A stretch of DNA of 64,000 bases, taken from NCBI GenBank assembly GCA_947631455.1, contig CANRLH010000001.1, positions 62,001 to 126,000 on the forward strand, written 5' to 3'. Below are positions 54,338 to 62,725 of the stretch, in pieces. A program made the translations under genes and the position numbers. Position 1 is the first letter of the stretch. Each line of letters starts with the position of its first letter. The DNA comes from an uncultured Clostridia bacterium. Its GTDB lineage: Bacteria; Bacillota; Clostridia; Oscillospirales; Ruminococcaceae. The notes under the pieces were generated by a model that did no database searches, was not told the origin of the DNA, and saw only the letters and a program-made list of their open reading frames with translations.

Positions 54338-55678
54338 ATGCCGAAAACTGCGCAGGAAAAGCTTAGAGAACAGTTTGTGAAAAATAATCTGATCGACAAG
54401 CAGTATTACGATAAGTATGGGGTTAAAAGAGGCCTGAGAAATCCTGACGGCACGGGCGTTATGGCGGGGATCACTAACATCTGTAATGTTCACGGATACA
54501 TAGTTAACGAGGGCGAAAAGGAGCCGGTTGAGGGAAAACTTTTTTACCGGGGCTATAACGTTATAGATATAGTTACGAATGCTCAGAAGGAAAACAGATT
54601 CGGGTTTGAGGAAGTTGTGTTTTTGCTTTTGTTCGGCACTCTTCCAAAAAAGTCAGAGCTTAAAACATTTCGCGCTATTATAGATGCACAGAGGGAACTG
54701 CCGAACGACTTTTTTGAGGATATGATTTTAAAAGCGCCATCCAGGGATATTATGAACAAGATGGCAAGGTCGATTCTGGCACTTTATTCTTACGATGATA
54801 ATCCTGACAGTCAGACCCCCGACCATGAGCTTAATACAGCTATTTCCATTATCGCAAAGCTTCCGAGAATTATGGTAAATGCTTATCAGGTCCAGCAGAG
54901 AAGCTTTTTCGGAAAGAGTATGTATATGCATCCTCTTATCAAGGGACAGAGCACCTCTGAGATGATATTGTCAACTTTAAGACCTGACAGACAGTTTACA
55001 GATGAGGAGGCAAAGCTTTTAGACCTTCTGATGATCTTGCACGCAGAGCACGGCGGCGGAAATAACTCTACCTTCAGCTGTAGAGTGCTTACATCTTCGG
55101 GCACAGACCCGTATTCTGCCTATGCTGCGGCAATCGGATCACTCAAAGGACCGAGGCACGGCGGTGCAAACGCTAAGGTGCTTCAGATGCAGGAATGTAT
55201 TAAGGCTAATGTCAAAAACTGGAATGACGAGGGCGAGGTCGCAGACTTTTTGCGAAAGATCATCCGCAAGGAGGCTAACGACGGCTCAGGTCTTATTTAC
55301 GGTATGGGGCACGCTGTGTATACACTTTCTGACCCTAGAGCAGTCATTTTAAAGCAGAGCGCAGAGAAAATGGCCAAGGGTACTGAATACGAAGCGCAGT
55401 TTAATCTTTTGGAGACCATTGAGCGGCTTACTCCTGTGCTTTTAAAGGAGGTCGGCAAGGATAAGTCAGTATGCGCTAACGTGGATATGTATTCGGGGCT
55501 TGTAAATACAATGCTTAAAATCCCGCCGGAGCTGTTTACTCCTATTTTTGCTACATCCAGAATGCCCGGTTGGTGCGCTCACCGATTCGAGGAGATCGTC
55601 ACCGGAAACAGGATTATTCGCCCGGCTTACAAAAACGTACTTAAAGCAAAAGAATATGTGCCGATTGATGAAAGATAA
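54338..55678 (+). CDS. gltA: Citrate synthase
   Basis: 446 residues; condenses oxaloacetate and acetyl-CoA. Catalytic and binding blocks: LFYRGYNVIDIV, LHAEHGGGNNSTFSCRVLTS, GPRHGGANAKVLQMQE, GMGHAVYTLSDPRA and GWCAHRFEEI. Longer than the 370-residue type, as in anaerobic Clostridia and Bacteroidetes. ATG at 54338 after AAAGGACGGGTTTGTATT; a GTG at 54305 is too near the predicted transcript start. A 2-methylcitrate synthase role cannot be excluded. Confidence 0.93.
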   Translation: MPKTAQEKLREQFVKNNLIDKQYYDKYGVKRGLRNPDGTGVMAGITNICNVHGYIVNEGEKEPVEGKLFYRGYNVIDIVTNAQKENRFGFEEVVFLLLFGTLPKKSELKTFRAIIDAQRELPNDFFEDMILKAPSRDIMNKMARSILALYSYDDNPDSQTPDHELNTAISIIAKLPRIMVNAYQVQQRSFFGKSMYMHPLIKGQSTSEMILSTLRPDRQFTDEEAKLLDLLMILHAEHGGGNNSTFSCRVLTSSGTDPYSAYAAAIGSLKGPRHGGANAKVLQMQECIKANVKNWNDEGEVADFLRKIIRKEANDGSGLIYGMGHAVYTLSDPRAVILKQSAEKMAKGTEYEAQFNLLETIERLTPVLLKEVGKDKSVCANVDMYSGLVNTMLKIPPELFTPIFATSRMPGWCAHRFEEIVTGNRIIRPAYKNVLKAKEYVPIDER

Positions 55679-55690
55679 CAGCGTATGTTT

Positions 55691-55768
55691 TAAAGGCTTG
55701 CCAAGCTAATGAGCACCCAAAAGAAGATGCTTTTAAAGGTGCGATCGGCCTGGTAAGCCTTTTTAATT
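55691..55768 (+). terminator. Large multi-stem terminator after citrate synthase
   Basis: Outer stem AAAGGCTTgCCA / TGGtAAGCCTTT, a middle stem GCACC/GGTGC and an inner AAAAG/CTTTT, followed by TTTTTAATT. Its far end overlaps the last bases of gpr. Confidence 0.78.
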
Positions 55769-56615
55769 ACTGCACGAGAGAGTCGACCTCCTCCGGGGTG
55801 AGCGACGGGAAAAGCGCCAGATTTATACCACAGGAAATAAGTTTGGCGGAGCGCGCAATGATGCGGTCGATGTCCTTTGGCGCAACACTGAACGCCCGGT
55901 AGCTTTCCTGAGCTTTTCTCTTGAAAATATGCTCGGCGATGGTTTGCATATCCACAACCGTCGGTACGCCTATCGCTATTGTCGGCACTCCAAGTGTATT
56001 TTTTGAAAGCTCAGCGCGAGAGTTCTGAACTCCGCTGCCAGGGGATATCCCCGTGTCTGTAAGCTGTATGGTTTTGGCGAGGTTGTCAAGTTCTGCACAG
56101 GCAAGGGAATCAATTACTATAACGGCATCGGGAGAGATGACTTTTATTATTGCGCCTACCGCTTCGGCAGTTTCAATGCCTGTTTTTCCCATAACACCGG
56201 GAGCGAGAACGCTTACCTTTGACATATCTTCCGTAAGAAGGTCGGGCGCAAGACTGTGTATGTGCCGGGTGGCAAAAATGTGTTCGGCGGTGGCCACGCC
56301 AAGGCTGTCGGGAGTTATTCCGCGGTTGCCGAGCCCAATCACAAGCACGTTTTCAGCGCCGTGTGTGAGCGAGGTCACAACTTGTGCCAAAACTCCGGCG
56401 CGCTCGTAAAACATATCTGAATGGGTGTCCAGTGTTTTGGCAGACGTAAGCGTGACATATCTGCCTTTTGGTTTGCCTGTTCTTTGTGCGGCTTCATCGG
56501 TCGTGATTTCCGTTTCGGTTACGGTTAGGTCACTTTTTGTAGACTTTTTTGACGTTATGCCTTCATAAACGTCGTTTTCGGTAATTTCCAACGCTAAATC
56601 AGTACGCAGAGACAT
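55767..56615 (-). CDS. gpr: GPR, spore germination protease
   Basis: 282 residues. Degrades small acid-soluble spore proteins at germination; made as a zymogen. Family blocks: RTDLALE near the N-terminus (the self-cleavage region), VLVIGLGNRGITPDSLG, LAPGVMGKTGIETAE, VIVIDSLACAELDNLAKTIQ and LTDTGISPGSGVQNSR. ATG at 56615 has AAAGG nine bases upstream; earlier in-frame starts give a spurious hydrophobic tail. Divergent from rpsT, the same neighbour as in Bacillus, but spoIIP does not follow here. Confidence 0.95.
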   Translation of the reverse strand: MSLRTDLALEITENDVYEGITSKKSTKSDLTVTETEITTDEAAQRTGKPKGRYVTLTSAKTLDTHSDMFYERAGVLAQVVTSLTHGAENVLVIGLGNRGITPDSLGVATAEHIFATRHIHSLAPDLLTEDMSKVSVLAPGVMGKTGIETAEAVGAIIKVISPDAVIVIDSLACAELDNLAKTIQLTDTGISPGSGVQNSRAELSKNTLGVPTIAIGVPTVVDMQTIAEHIFKRKAQESYRAFSVAPKDIDRIIARSAKLISCGINLALFPSLTPEEVDSLVQ

Positions 56616-56651
56616 AGATTTCATTCCTTTGAAAAAAATTTGAAAAAAGAC

Positions 56652-56680
56652 TTGCAATTTTATGTCTTTTATGTTATTAT
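56652..56680 (+). promoter_or_regulatory. Sigma-A promoter of rpsT
   Basis: TTGCAA (56652-56657), 17-bp spacer, TATTAT (56675-56680). The leader to rpsT is about 95 nt with two hairpins: GCCGCA/TGCGGC (56708-56732) and ATATtCAC/GTGATAT (about 56734-56755). Confidence 0.78.
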
Positions 56681-56782
56681 ACCAGTTGAGACTTGTTTTA
56701 TGAATCAGCCGCATTTCCTCTCAGTCTGCGGCGATATTCACCGAATAAGTGATATATTAAGGTGTATGAGGAGGGAAACGGT

Positions 56783-57013
56783 ATGCCAAACATCAAATCT
56801 GCTAAGAAAAGAGTTAAGGTAATTGAAACTAAAACTCTCAGAAACAAGATGATAAAGTCTGACCTCAAGACTGCTCTTAAAAAGGCTGAGTCAGGCGACG
56901 CGAACGATGTAAAGACTGCTATCAAAAAGGTGGATATGGCTTGCTCTAAGGGCGTTATGCACAAGAACAAGGCTGCCAGAAAGAAGTCGCAGCTTATGAA
57001 GCTTGCGAAGTAA
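56783..57013 (+). CDS. rpsT: 30S ribosomal protein S20
   Basis: 76-residue basic helical protein binding 16S r[16 protein letters not shown] at the start and [16 protein letters not shown] at the end are diagnostic. ATG at 56783 follows GAGGAGGGAAACGGT; the in-frame start at 56762 lies before that ribosome site. Monocistronic, with its own promoter and terminator. Confidence 0.97.
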   Translation: MPNIKSAKKRVKVIETKTLRNKMIKSDLKTALKKAESGDANDVKTAIKKVDMACSKGVMHKNKAARKKSQLMKLAK

Positions 57014-57038
57014 GCTGAGAAATCAAATCAGTAGATTA

Positions 57039-57070
57039 AAAACCCCGGGATATTTTATCCCGGGGTTTGT
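57039..57070 (+). terminator. Terminator after rpsT
   Basis: AAACCCCGGGATA-TTT-TATCCCGGGGTTT, a perfect 13-bp stem followed by GTGTTATT. Confidence 0.88.
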
Positions 57071-57121
57071 GTTATTATCATATACTAAATGAAGACAGAT
57101 CATACGACTAGTCAATTTAAC

Positions 57122-57160
57122 AAAAAAATTACGCGCCCTGAAATAAATCAAGGTGCGTAA
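57122..57160 (-). terminator. Terminator of the tRNA gene
   Basis: Minus strand TTACGCaCC / GGgCGCGTAA-like stem (one mismatch) followed by TTTTTTTG. Confidence 0.8.
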
Positions 57161-57166
57161 ATGAGT

Positions 57167-57243
<77 letters not shown>

Positions 57244-57276
57244 ATATATGTGTCACGATTTCCAAGGTGCTTATTT

Positions 57277-57305
57277 ATTATATCATCAGTATAGTGCTTT
57301 GTCAA
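57277..57305 (-). promoter_or_regulatory. Consensus promoter of the initiator tRNA
   Basis: Minus strand TTGACA (57305-57300), 17-bp spacer, TATAAT (57282-57277), about 34 nt before the mature tRNA. Confidence 0.9.
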
Positions 57306-57381
57306 GACCTTTTTTAAAATAATATTTCGCCTTAATATTGCAAAATTTTCGTTACAAATTATGACAAAGTTCTGCTTTTTA

Positions 57382-57411
57382 TTGACACGATCGCAAATGC
57401 TGTGATATAAT
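57382..57411 (+). promoter_or_regulatory. Sigma-A promoter of the DUF975 gene
   Basis: TTGACA (57382-57387), 18-bp spacer, TATAAT (57406-57411). Confidence 0.82.
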
Positions 57412-57484
57412 AAACTATCAGAAAAGTAAACGGGATTTTAGTATTTAAAGGCTTAATCACTGATTTTACTGAGGGGGAAAATTT

Positions 57485-58828
57485 TTGTTCAGCATAAAGG
57501 ATATAAAATCCGAGGCCGGAACAAGCGTAAAACGCAACTTCTGGTCGGGTGTTATAGTGTGCTTTATTCTCGCAGTGTTCTTTGGTGAATATGTTTTTTC
57601 TGCATATGCTATAACATCATACGGCGGGTTTGCCGCAGATTATGTATCGAGCAGAAGTGAAACGCTTACAAAATACAGAAAAATGACAAATTTTGACTAT
57701 ATTAAGATCCTTTTAATAAACGAAGAGGTTATAGATGTTTACGAAAGCTATGGCATTGAGGCTCCATACGGAACGGATGACATAAAAAGCGCAAAACTCA
57801 GCAAGGAACAGAAAAAAGAAATGAATAAAAAGATATCCGATATTTTGCCTCAAAAGTCGCTTATCAACAAGATAATAGGTTATTCATCAGATGTTATTTC
57901 GCTTCAGAATACGTATCCTGTGCAGGTAGCCGCAGGTGCTAAAAGTTTATTTAACCGTCACACCTTTACGCTGGGCGTTGTAATATTGATTATCAGTATA
58001 TTAGGTATGATGTTTTCCTTTTTTGTGGGATTTCCGCTTAAGGTGGGAAGATCAAGATTTTTTATGGAAAACCTTTATTATGAGGATACCGGTGCTGCCA
58101 GAATGTTGTTCCTTTACAGGCAGGGCTACATTATAAAGCCGTGTATCATCATGGCGGTATTTTCTGCGCTGAAATTTGCAGCAGGGCTGACTGTGTTTTT
58201 ATATCTGCCGGTATACTATATGTATAAACAAATCCCGTATATTCTTGCGGAAAATCCAACTGTGGGAGTAAAGCAGGCGTTTAAACTTTCAAGACAGATG
58301 ATGAGAGGCTATAAGTGGCGGGCATTTTTACTTGATTTGTCATTTATAGGCTGGCATATTCTTTCAATACTGTCTTTTGGTATGGTGGGCATTTTTTACA
58401 CAAACTCCTACACTTCTGCTGCAAAAGCGAAGCTGTATCTTGTTGTAAGAAAAAATGCGATACAAAATAAATATGAGGGATATGAGCTGTTGTGCGACAG
58501 GTATATTGACTTAAGTGAAGTCGATGATGACGAAAAGGCATTGATATATCGTGAAAACGAATATGCAAAAAATGCCGATATGGAGGAAAAAAAGCGTCTC
58601 CACGAGCAGAAGGAAATCTCCCAAAAGCAAACCGAACTCGAACGTCAAAAGAAAATTCAGGAAATGTCATATGATATTAAAAAGCTTCCCGAAACGATAA
58701 AGGAGCTTCCAAAGAATATAAAAGAGCTGTCTAAAACCATAAAGGACAACAGCGAGGACAAAATCAGCCAAAAAGAGCAAAGAAAAACTCAAAAGACGCA
58801 TACGGACAATAATAAAAAAGAGCAGTAA
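57485..58828 (+). CDS. DUF975-family membrane protein with charged C-terminal tail
   Basis: 447 residues. Four to six membrane segments: an N-terminal one (about 20-40), a long extracytoplasmic stretch, then a group from about 165 to 315. The block VGVKQAFKLSRQMMRGYKWR followed by FLLDLSFIGWHILSILSFG is the DUF975 signature. The last 90 residues are a Lys/Glu-rich coiled coil with a repeated motif (KKLPETIKELPKNIKELSKT). TTG start with GAGGGGGAAAATTT. Function unknown. Confidence 0.85.
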   Translation: MFSIKDIKSEAGTSVKRNFWSGVIVCFILAVFFGEYVFSAYAITSYGGFAADYVSSRSETLTKYRKMTNFDYIKILLINEEVIDVYESYGIEAPYGTDDIKSAKLSKEQKKEMNKKISDILPQKSLINKIIGYSSDVISLQNTYPVQVAAGAKSLFNRHTFTLGVVILIISILGMMFSFFVGFPLKVGRSRFFMENLYYEDTGAARMLFLYRQGYIIKPCIIMAVFSALKFAAGLTVFLYLPVYYMYKQIPYILAENPTVGVKQAFKLSRQMMRGYKWRAFLLDLSFIGWHILSILSFGMVGIFYTNSYTSAAKAKLYLVVRKNAIQNKYEGYELLCDRYIDLSEVDDDEKALIYRENEYAKNADMEEKKRLHEQKEISQKQTELERQKKIQEMSYDIKKLPETIKELPKNIKELSKTIKDNSEDKISQKEQRKTQKTHTDNNKKEQ

Positions 58829-58841
58829 AATCTTACTGCTC
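58811..58841 (-). terminator. Terminator of the membrane phosphoesterase gene
   Basis: Minus strand GAGCAGTAA-GATT-TTACTGCTC followed by TTTTTTATT; it overlaps the stop of the convergent DUF975 gene. Confidence 0.8.
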
Positions 58842-58858
58842 AAGCTATTCGGATTTTA

Positions 58859-60088
58859 TTAGGCGAATTTTACGTTTACTTCTACTACCTCGGCATCTGT
58901 GCCTACCCTCATAAACGGGCCGTAAACCCCTACTCCTGAGGTAACAATGGAATACATATTATCTTTTTGTATCATTCCGCAGGAGTTTTCCCACATAATA
59001 TCTGTCAGGATGTTTCCGGGAAAGATCTGACCGTCGTGGGTGTGACCGGATAGGTCTATATCAACGCCGACGTCTGCAAGCTCCTGAAGCTGCCTCGGCT
59101 GATGATCCATTACGATAACCGGCTTAGTGTGATCCTTGACCTGTTTCATAAGCTCAACCGGAGTTAAACGGGAGCCGTTTTCACTTCCCGGTTTTTGGCT
59201 GTCAAGCCTGCCGCACAAATAAAAGCTGTCGTCGATAAGAATGGTTTCGTCACGCAGAATATTTATATTTGCTTTTTTGAGAAATTCATACATTCTTTCG
59301 TCCTGTGTCTTATTCTCTTCGGTCCTGAAGGTAAAGCCCACCAGGATCGTTTCTGAAACATCGTGATTTCCCCAACAGGCGTAGGTACCGTATCTTGATT
59401 TTATACCCTTTAATACTTCTATGACCTCGTCGGGTTCTTCGATGCTGTCGTAAGAATTGTCAAAAAAATCTCCGGCAAACACAACTATGTCGGGATCCAT
59501 GGCGTTTACGGCATCTACCATCTTCTGTGTATGCGCTATACCGATAGAATAGCCGAGATGAAGGTCGCTTACAAGCGCTATTTTAAGCGTGTCGAGTTTA
59601 CAGCTTTTTTCAATATCGACGTTATACGTTGTAGTTTTTATATCCGTGGCATGGATAAAGCCGTAAATAGAAACAGCAGCGGCAAGTGAAAGCACGCATA
59701 CGCCCTTGGCAATATAAAATTTTCTTGTTGCAAAAAATTTTAAGCGTATTATCTTTGCTTTTTTTAGAATATATAAAATAACATCAAAGATAAGCAAAAA
59801 AAGCGCCAGATACAAAAGACATCCGAGCCAATAGGTACTCAGCGGACGGATCAGTTTTCTTATATAAAGATCAGGAAGAAACGATGCCAGCACCGGCGTA
59901 GATGCAAAAAAAAGAAAAATAATAGAGATAGTAGCTATAAACCACTTTTTTCTCAGCACTTGCGAAAAAGCTGTGGTCATTCTGTAAAAATGACGTATGA
60001 TATATATTATCGACAAAATATATATCGGCGAGAGATAAACAGCTATCATGGTTTTCAAAACGTCCTTTTCTTTTATACTCTTTAACAT
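58859..60088 (-). CDS. Membrane-bound metallophosphoesterase
   Basis: 409 residues. Four membrane helices in the first 150 residues, then a calcineurin-like domain outside or on the membrane face: VSDLHLGYS, VFAGDFFDNS, CWGNHDVSE, VIVMDHQP and LSGHTHDGQIFPGN. This layout is that of YkuE/YaeI-type enzymes, some of which hydrolyse UDP-diacylglucosamine or related lipids; the substrate here is not known. The ATG at 60088 has only a weak ribosome site (AAGAAATT); an ATG at 60049 with AAAGGACG upstream is an alternative. Confidence 0.88.
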   Translation of the reverse strand: MLKSIKEKDVLKTMIAVYLSPIYILSIIYIIRHFYRMTTAFSQVLRKKWFIATISIIFLFFASTPVLASFLPDLYIRKLIRPLSTYWLGCLLYLALFLLIFDVILYILKKAKIIRLKFFATRKFYIAKGVCVLSLAAAVSIYGFIHATDIKTTTYNVDIEKSCKLDTLKIALVSDLHLGYSIGIAHTQKMVDAVNAMDPDIVVFAGDFFDNSYDSIEEPDEVIEVLKGIKSRYGTYACWGNHDVSETILVGFTFRTEENKTQDERMYEFLKKANINILRDETILIDDSFYLCGRLDSQKPGSENGSRLTPVELMKQVKDHTKPVIVMDHQPRQLQELADVGVDIDLSGHTHDGQIFPGNILTDIMWENSCGMIQKDNMYSIVTSGVGVYGPFMRVGTDAEVVEVNVKFA

Positions 60089-60227
60089 TATACAATTTCT
60101 TGAATAAAATTTCTATCCCAAACGACAAAATTTATAATTTGTTAATATTATGCCTGGGCATTGACATTCTTTTGCAAGTAATAAACGAGAAGCAATTTAT
60201 TTATATTATAAGAAAGGAAGGCAGAGC

Positions 60228-60995
60228 ATGGATCTTGAAACCACCGGCGGTCAGGTTCTTACCAGATACCCCGACCATTTGCGTCAGGAACTTTTGCCGG
60301 CAAAAAGCCTTAGAGTAAAAATTCCATCAGTAGGACTTAGGTTTTACAGAAAATACAGCATAATTACATATATGTTAATGTTTTTCCTGTTCGCTGTGAT
60401 CGGTTGGTGCTGGGAGGTGGGCATACATCTTGTCGAGGATCACGTTTTCGTGAACAGAGGTACTATGATGGGCCCGTGGCTTCCTATTTACGGCGTTGGC
60501 GGCACGCTGGGAGTATTCGTCATGACGGTTTTCGGAAAGAAAATTTTAAAACATCCGGCGGTCACGTTTTTTATAGTAATGGTTTTGTGCGGTGTGATCG
60601 AATATGCGACCAGCTATGTTTTAGAGCTGATATACGGAATACGCTGGTGGGATTATACAGGTTATTTTTTGAATATAAACGGGCGCATATGTCTTGAAGG
60701 AGTTATGATATTCGGTATAGGAGGGTGTGCGGCAATATATTTTATCGCTCCTGCTTTTGACGACTTTTTGAAAAAGATAAGCCTCAAAAAAAAGGTGGTC
60801 ATTCTTTTGATAGCTTGTCCGCTGTTTGTTTGCGACATATTTTACTCAAAAATCCATCCGAATGTAGGAAAGGGCATTACCGACTACGAGTCTGCGTATA
60901 TGGCTAAAAGCCCATACTTGGTGGTATGTTTTTCGGACACAGAGTGCACCGCTCAAATGAATAAGGGCTTAGAGGAACTCATCTGCGATATATAA
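60228..60995 (+). CDS. CmpB-like putative ABC transporter permease family membrane protein
   Basis: 255 residues: a soluble N-terminal stretch of 45 residues, then five or six membrane segments. The family blocks are GWCWEVGIHLVEDHVFVNRG, GPWLPIYGVGG, CGVIEYATSYVLELIYG and WDYTGYFLNINGRICLEG. Despite the family name no ATPase partner is near. ATG with AGAAAGGAAGGCAGAGC. Function unknown. Confidence 0.87.
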   Translation: MDLETTGGQVLTRYPDHLRQELLPAKSLRVKIPSVGLRFYRKYSIITYMLMFFLFAVIGWCWEVGIHLVEDHVFVNRGTMMGPWLPIYGVGGTLGVFVMTVFGKKILKHPAVTFFIVMVLCGVIEYATSYVLELIYGIRWWDYTGYFLNINGRICLEGVMIFGIGGCAAIYFIAPAFDDFLKKISLKKKVVILLIACPLFVCDIFYSKIHPNVGKGITDYESAYMAKSPYLVVCFSDTECTAQMNKGLEELICDI

Positions 60996-61283
60996 TTTTT
61001 AATATGACTTTGAATCGTAAAAATTGGCGATTTGCACAATGTTTTGCAGATAAGCAAAGTTTATTTGCGATATAATCGGCGAAAAATTTACAAATTATGT
61101 CTTTGTTGCTTGCAAATATTCATATAACTATTTATATATTAGTGAATTTGCACAACATTTTGACAAAAATTAGTTTAAGTTATTTATAGCAAAAGCATTA
61201 AGTTTTTGTTATAATATATTTGTAGTAGTATGGGCTTATGATGCCTCTACACTTTTGCATAATTTTATTAAGGAGGTAAAATG
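60996..61283 (+). promoter_or_regulatory. Regulatory region of the NuoE/NuoF-type operon
   Basis: 288 nt without a gene. It has TTTGCACAA twice (61031-61039 and 61147-61155), each followed by TTTTG a few bases on, plus TTTACAAAT and TTGCAAATATT elements. TTAGTGAATTTGCACAA at 61139-61155 is an exact reverse copy of 17788-17804. A TATAAT lies at 61209-61214 but its -35 (TAGCAA) is poor, so activation or an alternative signal is likely. Confidence 0.55.
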
Positions 61284-61781
61284 ATGGCAGCAAAAACTTG
61301 TTCTATTCCTTTTACGGGTACAGCCGAGCAAGAGGCGAAGCTTAAAGAGGTGATAGCTTCTCACAAAGGCGACAAGGGTGCTTTGATGCCCGTTTTGCAG
61401 CAGGCACAGGAAATATACGGATATCTGCCGATCGAGGTTCAAACGATAATTGCAACAGAAATGGATATCCCGCTTGAAAAGATTTACGGTGTTGTAACGT
61501 TTTATTCGCAGTTCTCTTTGAATCCTAAGGGCAAGTACACAATTTCCGTTTGTCTCGGTACTGCGTGCTATGTTAAGGGATCGGGTGACATTTTTGACGA
61601 GCTTTCTGCAAAACTTGGAATAAGCGGAGGAGAAACTACTCCTGACGGAAAATTTTCTCTTGTAGATTGCAGATGCATAGGAGCGTGCGGACTTGCACCT
61701 GTTCTTACTGTGAATGACGACGTTTACGGCAGACTTACCGTTGACGATCTTGACGGCATCTTGGAAAAATATCAGGACTAA
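61284..61781 (+). CDS. NuoE/HydC-like [2Fe-2S] subunit of NADH-linked hydrogenase or dehydrogenase
   Basis: 165 residues, thioredoxin-like ferredoxin fold. Cluster ligands are in VCLGTACYVKGSG and VDCRCIGACGLAP. N-terminal helices MPVLQQAQEIYGYLPIEVQ and YGVVTFYSQFSLNPKGKY are typical. It passes electrons to the NuoF/HydB-type flavoprotein of the operon. The second of two adjacent ATGs (61284) is preferred, 7 nt from AGGAGG. Confidence 0.93.
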   Translation: MAAKTCSIPFTGTAEQEAKLKEVIASHKGDKGALMPVLQQAQEIYGYLPIEVQTIIATEMDIPLEKIYGVVTFYSQFSLNPKGKYTISVCLGTACYVKGSGDIFDELSAKLGISGGETTPDGKFSLVDCRCIGACGLAPVLTVNDDVYGRLTVDDLDGILEKYQD

Positions 61782-62315
61782 ATGCTTTGTGATATTTCTC
61801 TTTGCATTCTCGATATAGCGATAAACTCATTTAAGTCGGGAGCAAAAAATATTTCAATATTTCTCACGCAAAAGGACAGTGGCGTTTTATTTGAAATTAA
61901 GGACGACGGCCGCGGAATATCCGATGAAATGTTTAAAAGGATACATAATAACATAAAAGAGCCTGAAACGGGTGCAAGCTTTAATGGCTTGAAAGGCTTA
62001 TATAAGGCGTGTGGCGGCAGGGTGAAAATCATTTCCGATGAAGGTGTTGGCACTTTTGTGTCGGCCGATTTTAAGCCGGGTTTTACACTGGGGGATATTG
62101 CTGAAACGGTCATGTGCCTTATAAATCTGAGCAGGCAAAGCGGCGTGAGAGTCAGCTTTTTTGCAAAATGCAAAGAAAAAAGCTTTTTGATTGACAGCGA
62201 AAGGCTGAGTGAAATATCCGGTTGTGAAAAACTTTCAGAAGGCGAAAGGTACGCTTTTATAAAGCAGTATGTATCGTCCGGAATATCAGAGGTCTTTGTT
62301 AAAACAGGGATCTGA
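61782..62315 (+). CDS. HATPase-domain protein of the hydrogenase operon
   Basis: 177 residues with a GHKL ATPase domain: LDIAINSFKSGAKNI (N box), IKDDGRGISDEMFKRI (G1 box) and a short NGLKGLYKACGGRV (G2-like). There is no histidine acceptor and no membrane part. Such stand-alone ATPase genes are often found between the NuoE-like and ferredoxin-like genes of clostridial NAD-dependent hydrogenase operons; the role is unknown to me. It starts on the base after the stop of the preceding gene. Confidence 0.82.
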   Translation: MLCDISLCILDIAINSFKSGAKNISIFLTQKDSGVLFEIKDDGRGISDEMFKRIHNNIKEPETGASFNGLKGLYKACGGRVKIISDEGVGTFVSADFKPGFTLGDIAETVMCLINLSRQSGVRVSFFAKCKEKSFLIDSERLSEISGCEKLSEGERYAFIKQYVSSGISEVFVKTGI

Positions 62316-62349
62316 TCCAGTCAGAATACACAATAAGGGAGGAAAAAAT

Positions 62350-62709
62350 TTGAAATCTTTAGAAGAACTCAAGGCGATCAAGGACAAAATGAAGAGCACG
62401 ATTGATCTTCGGCATGAGGATCCGTCCGCTACAAAGGTGATCGTATCAATGGGTACCTGCGGAATCGCAAGCGGCGCAAGAGAGGTTTTAAACGCTTTTG
62501 CTGAGGTCGTTGCCGAAAAGGGCATAACCAGAAACGTTATGGTTTCGCAGTCGGGCTGCATCGGGCTTTGTGAAAATGAACCGGTTGCAGAGGTAATTAC
62601 TCCGGGTAAGGATAAGGTTACATATGGCAAGCTTACTCCGGAAAAAGCAAGAGAAATTGTAGAAAAGCATCTCATCGGCGGCACTGTTGTTGATGAATAT
62701 AAAATATAA
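62350..62709 (+). CDS. Thioredoxin-like [2Fe-2S] ferredoxin of the hydrogenase operon
   Basis: 119 residues. Cys pattern GTCGIASGAREV and QSGCIGLCENEP as in small NuoF-N-terminal-like 2Fe-2S ferredoxins. TTG start at 62350 with AAGGGAGGAAAAAAT; an in-frame start at 62269 lies inside the preceding gene. Possibly accepts or delivers electrons for the NuoF-type subunit 16 nt downstream. Confidence 0.88.
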   Translation: MKSLEELKAIKDKMKSTIDLRHEDPSATKVIVSMGTCGIASGAREVLNAFAEVVAEKGITRNVMVSQSGCIGLCENEPVAEVITPGKDKVTYGKLTPEKAREIVEKHLIGGTVVDEYKI

Positions 62710-62725
62710 AGGAGGAAGTACGATT

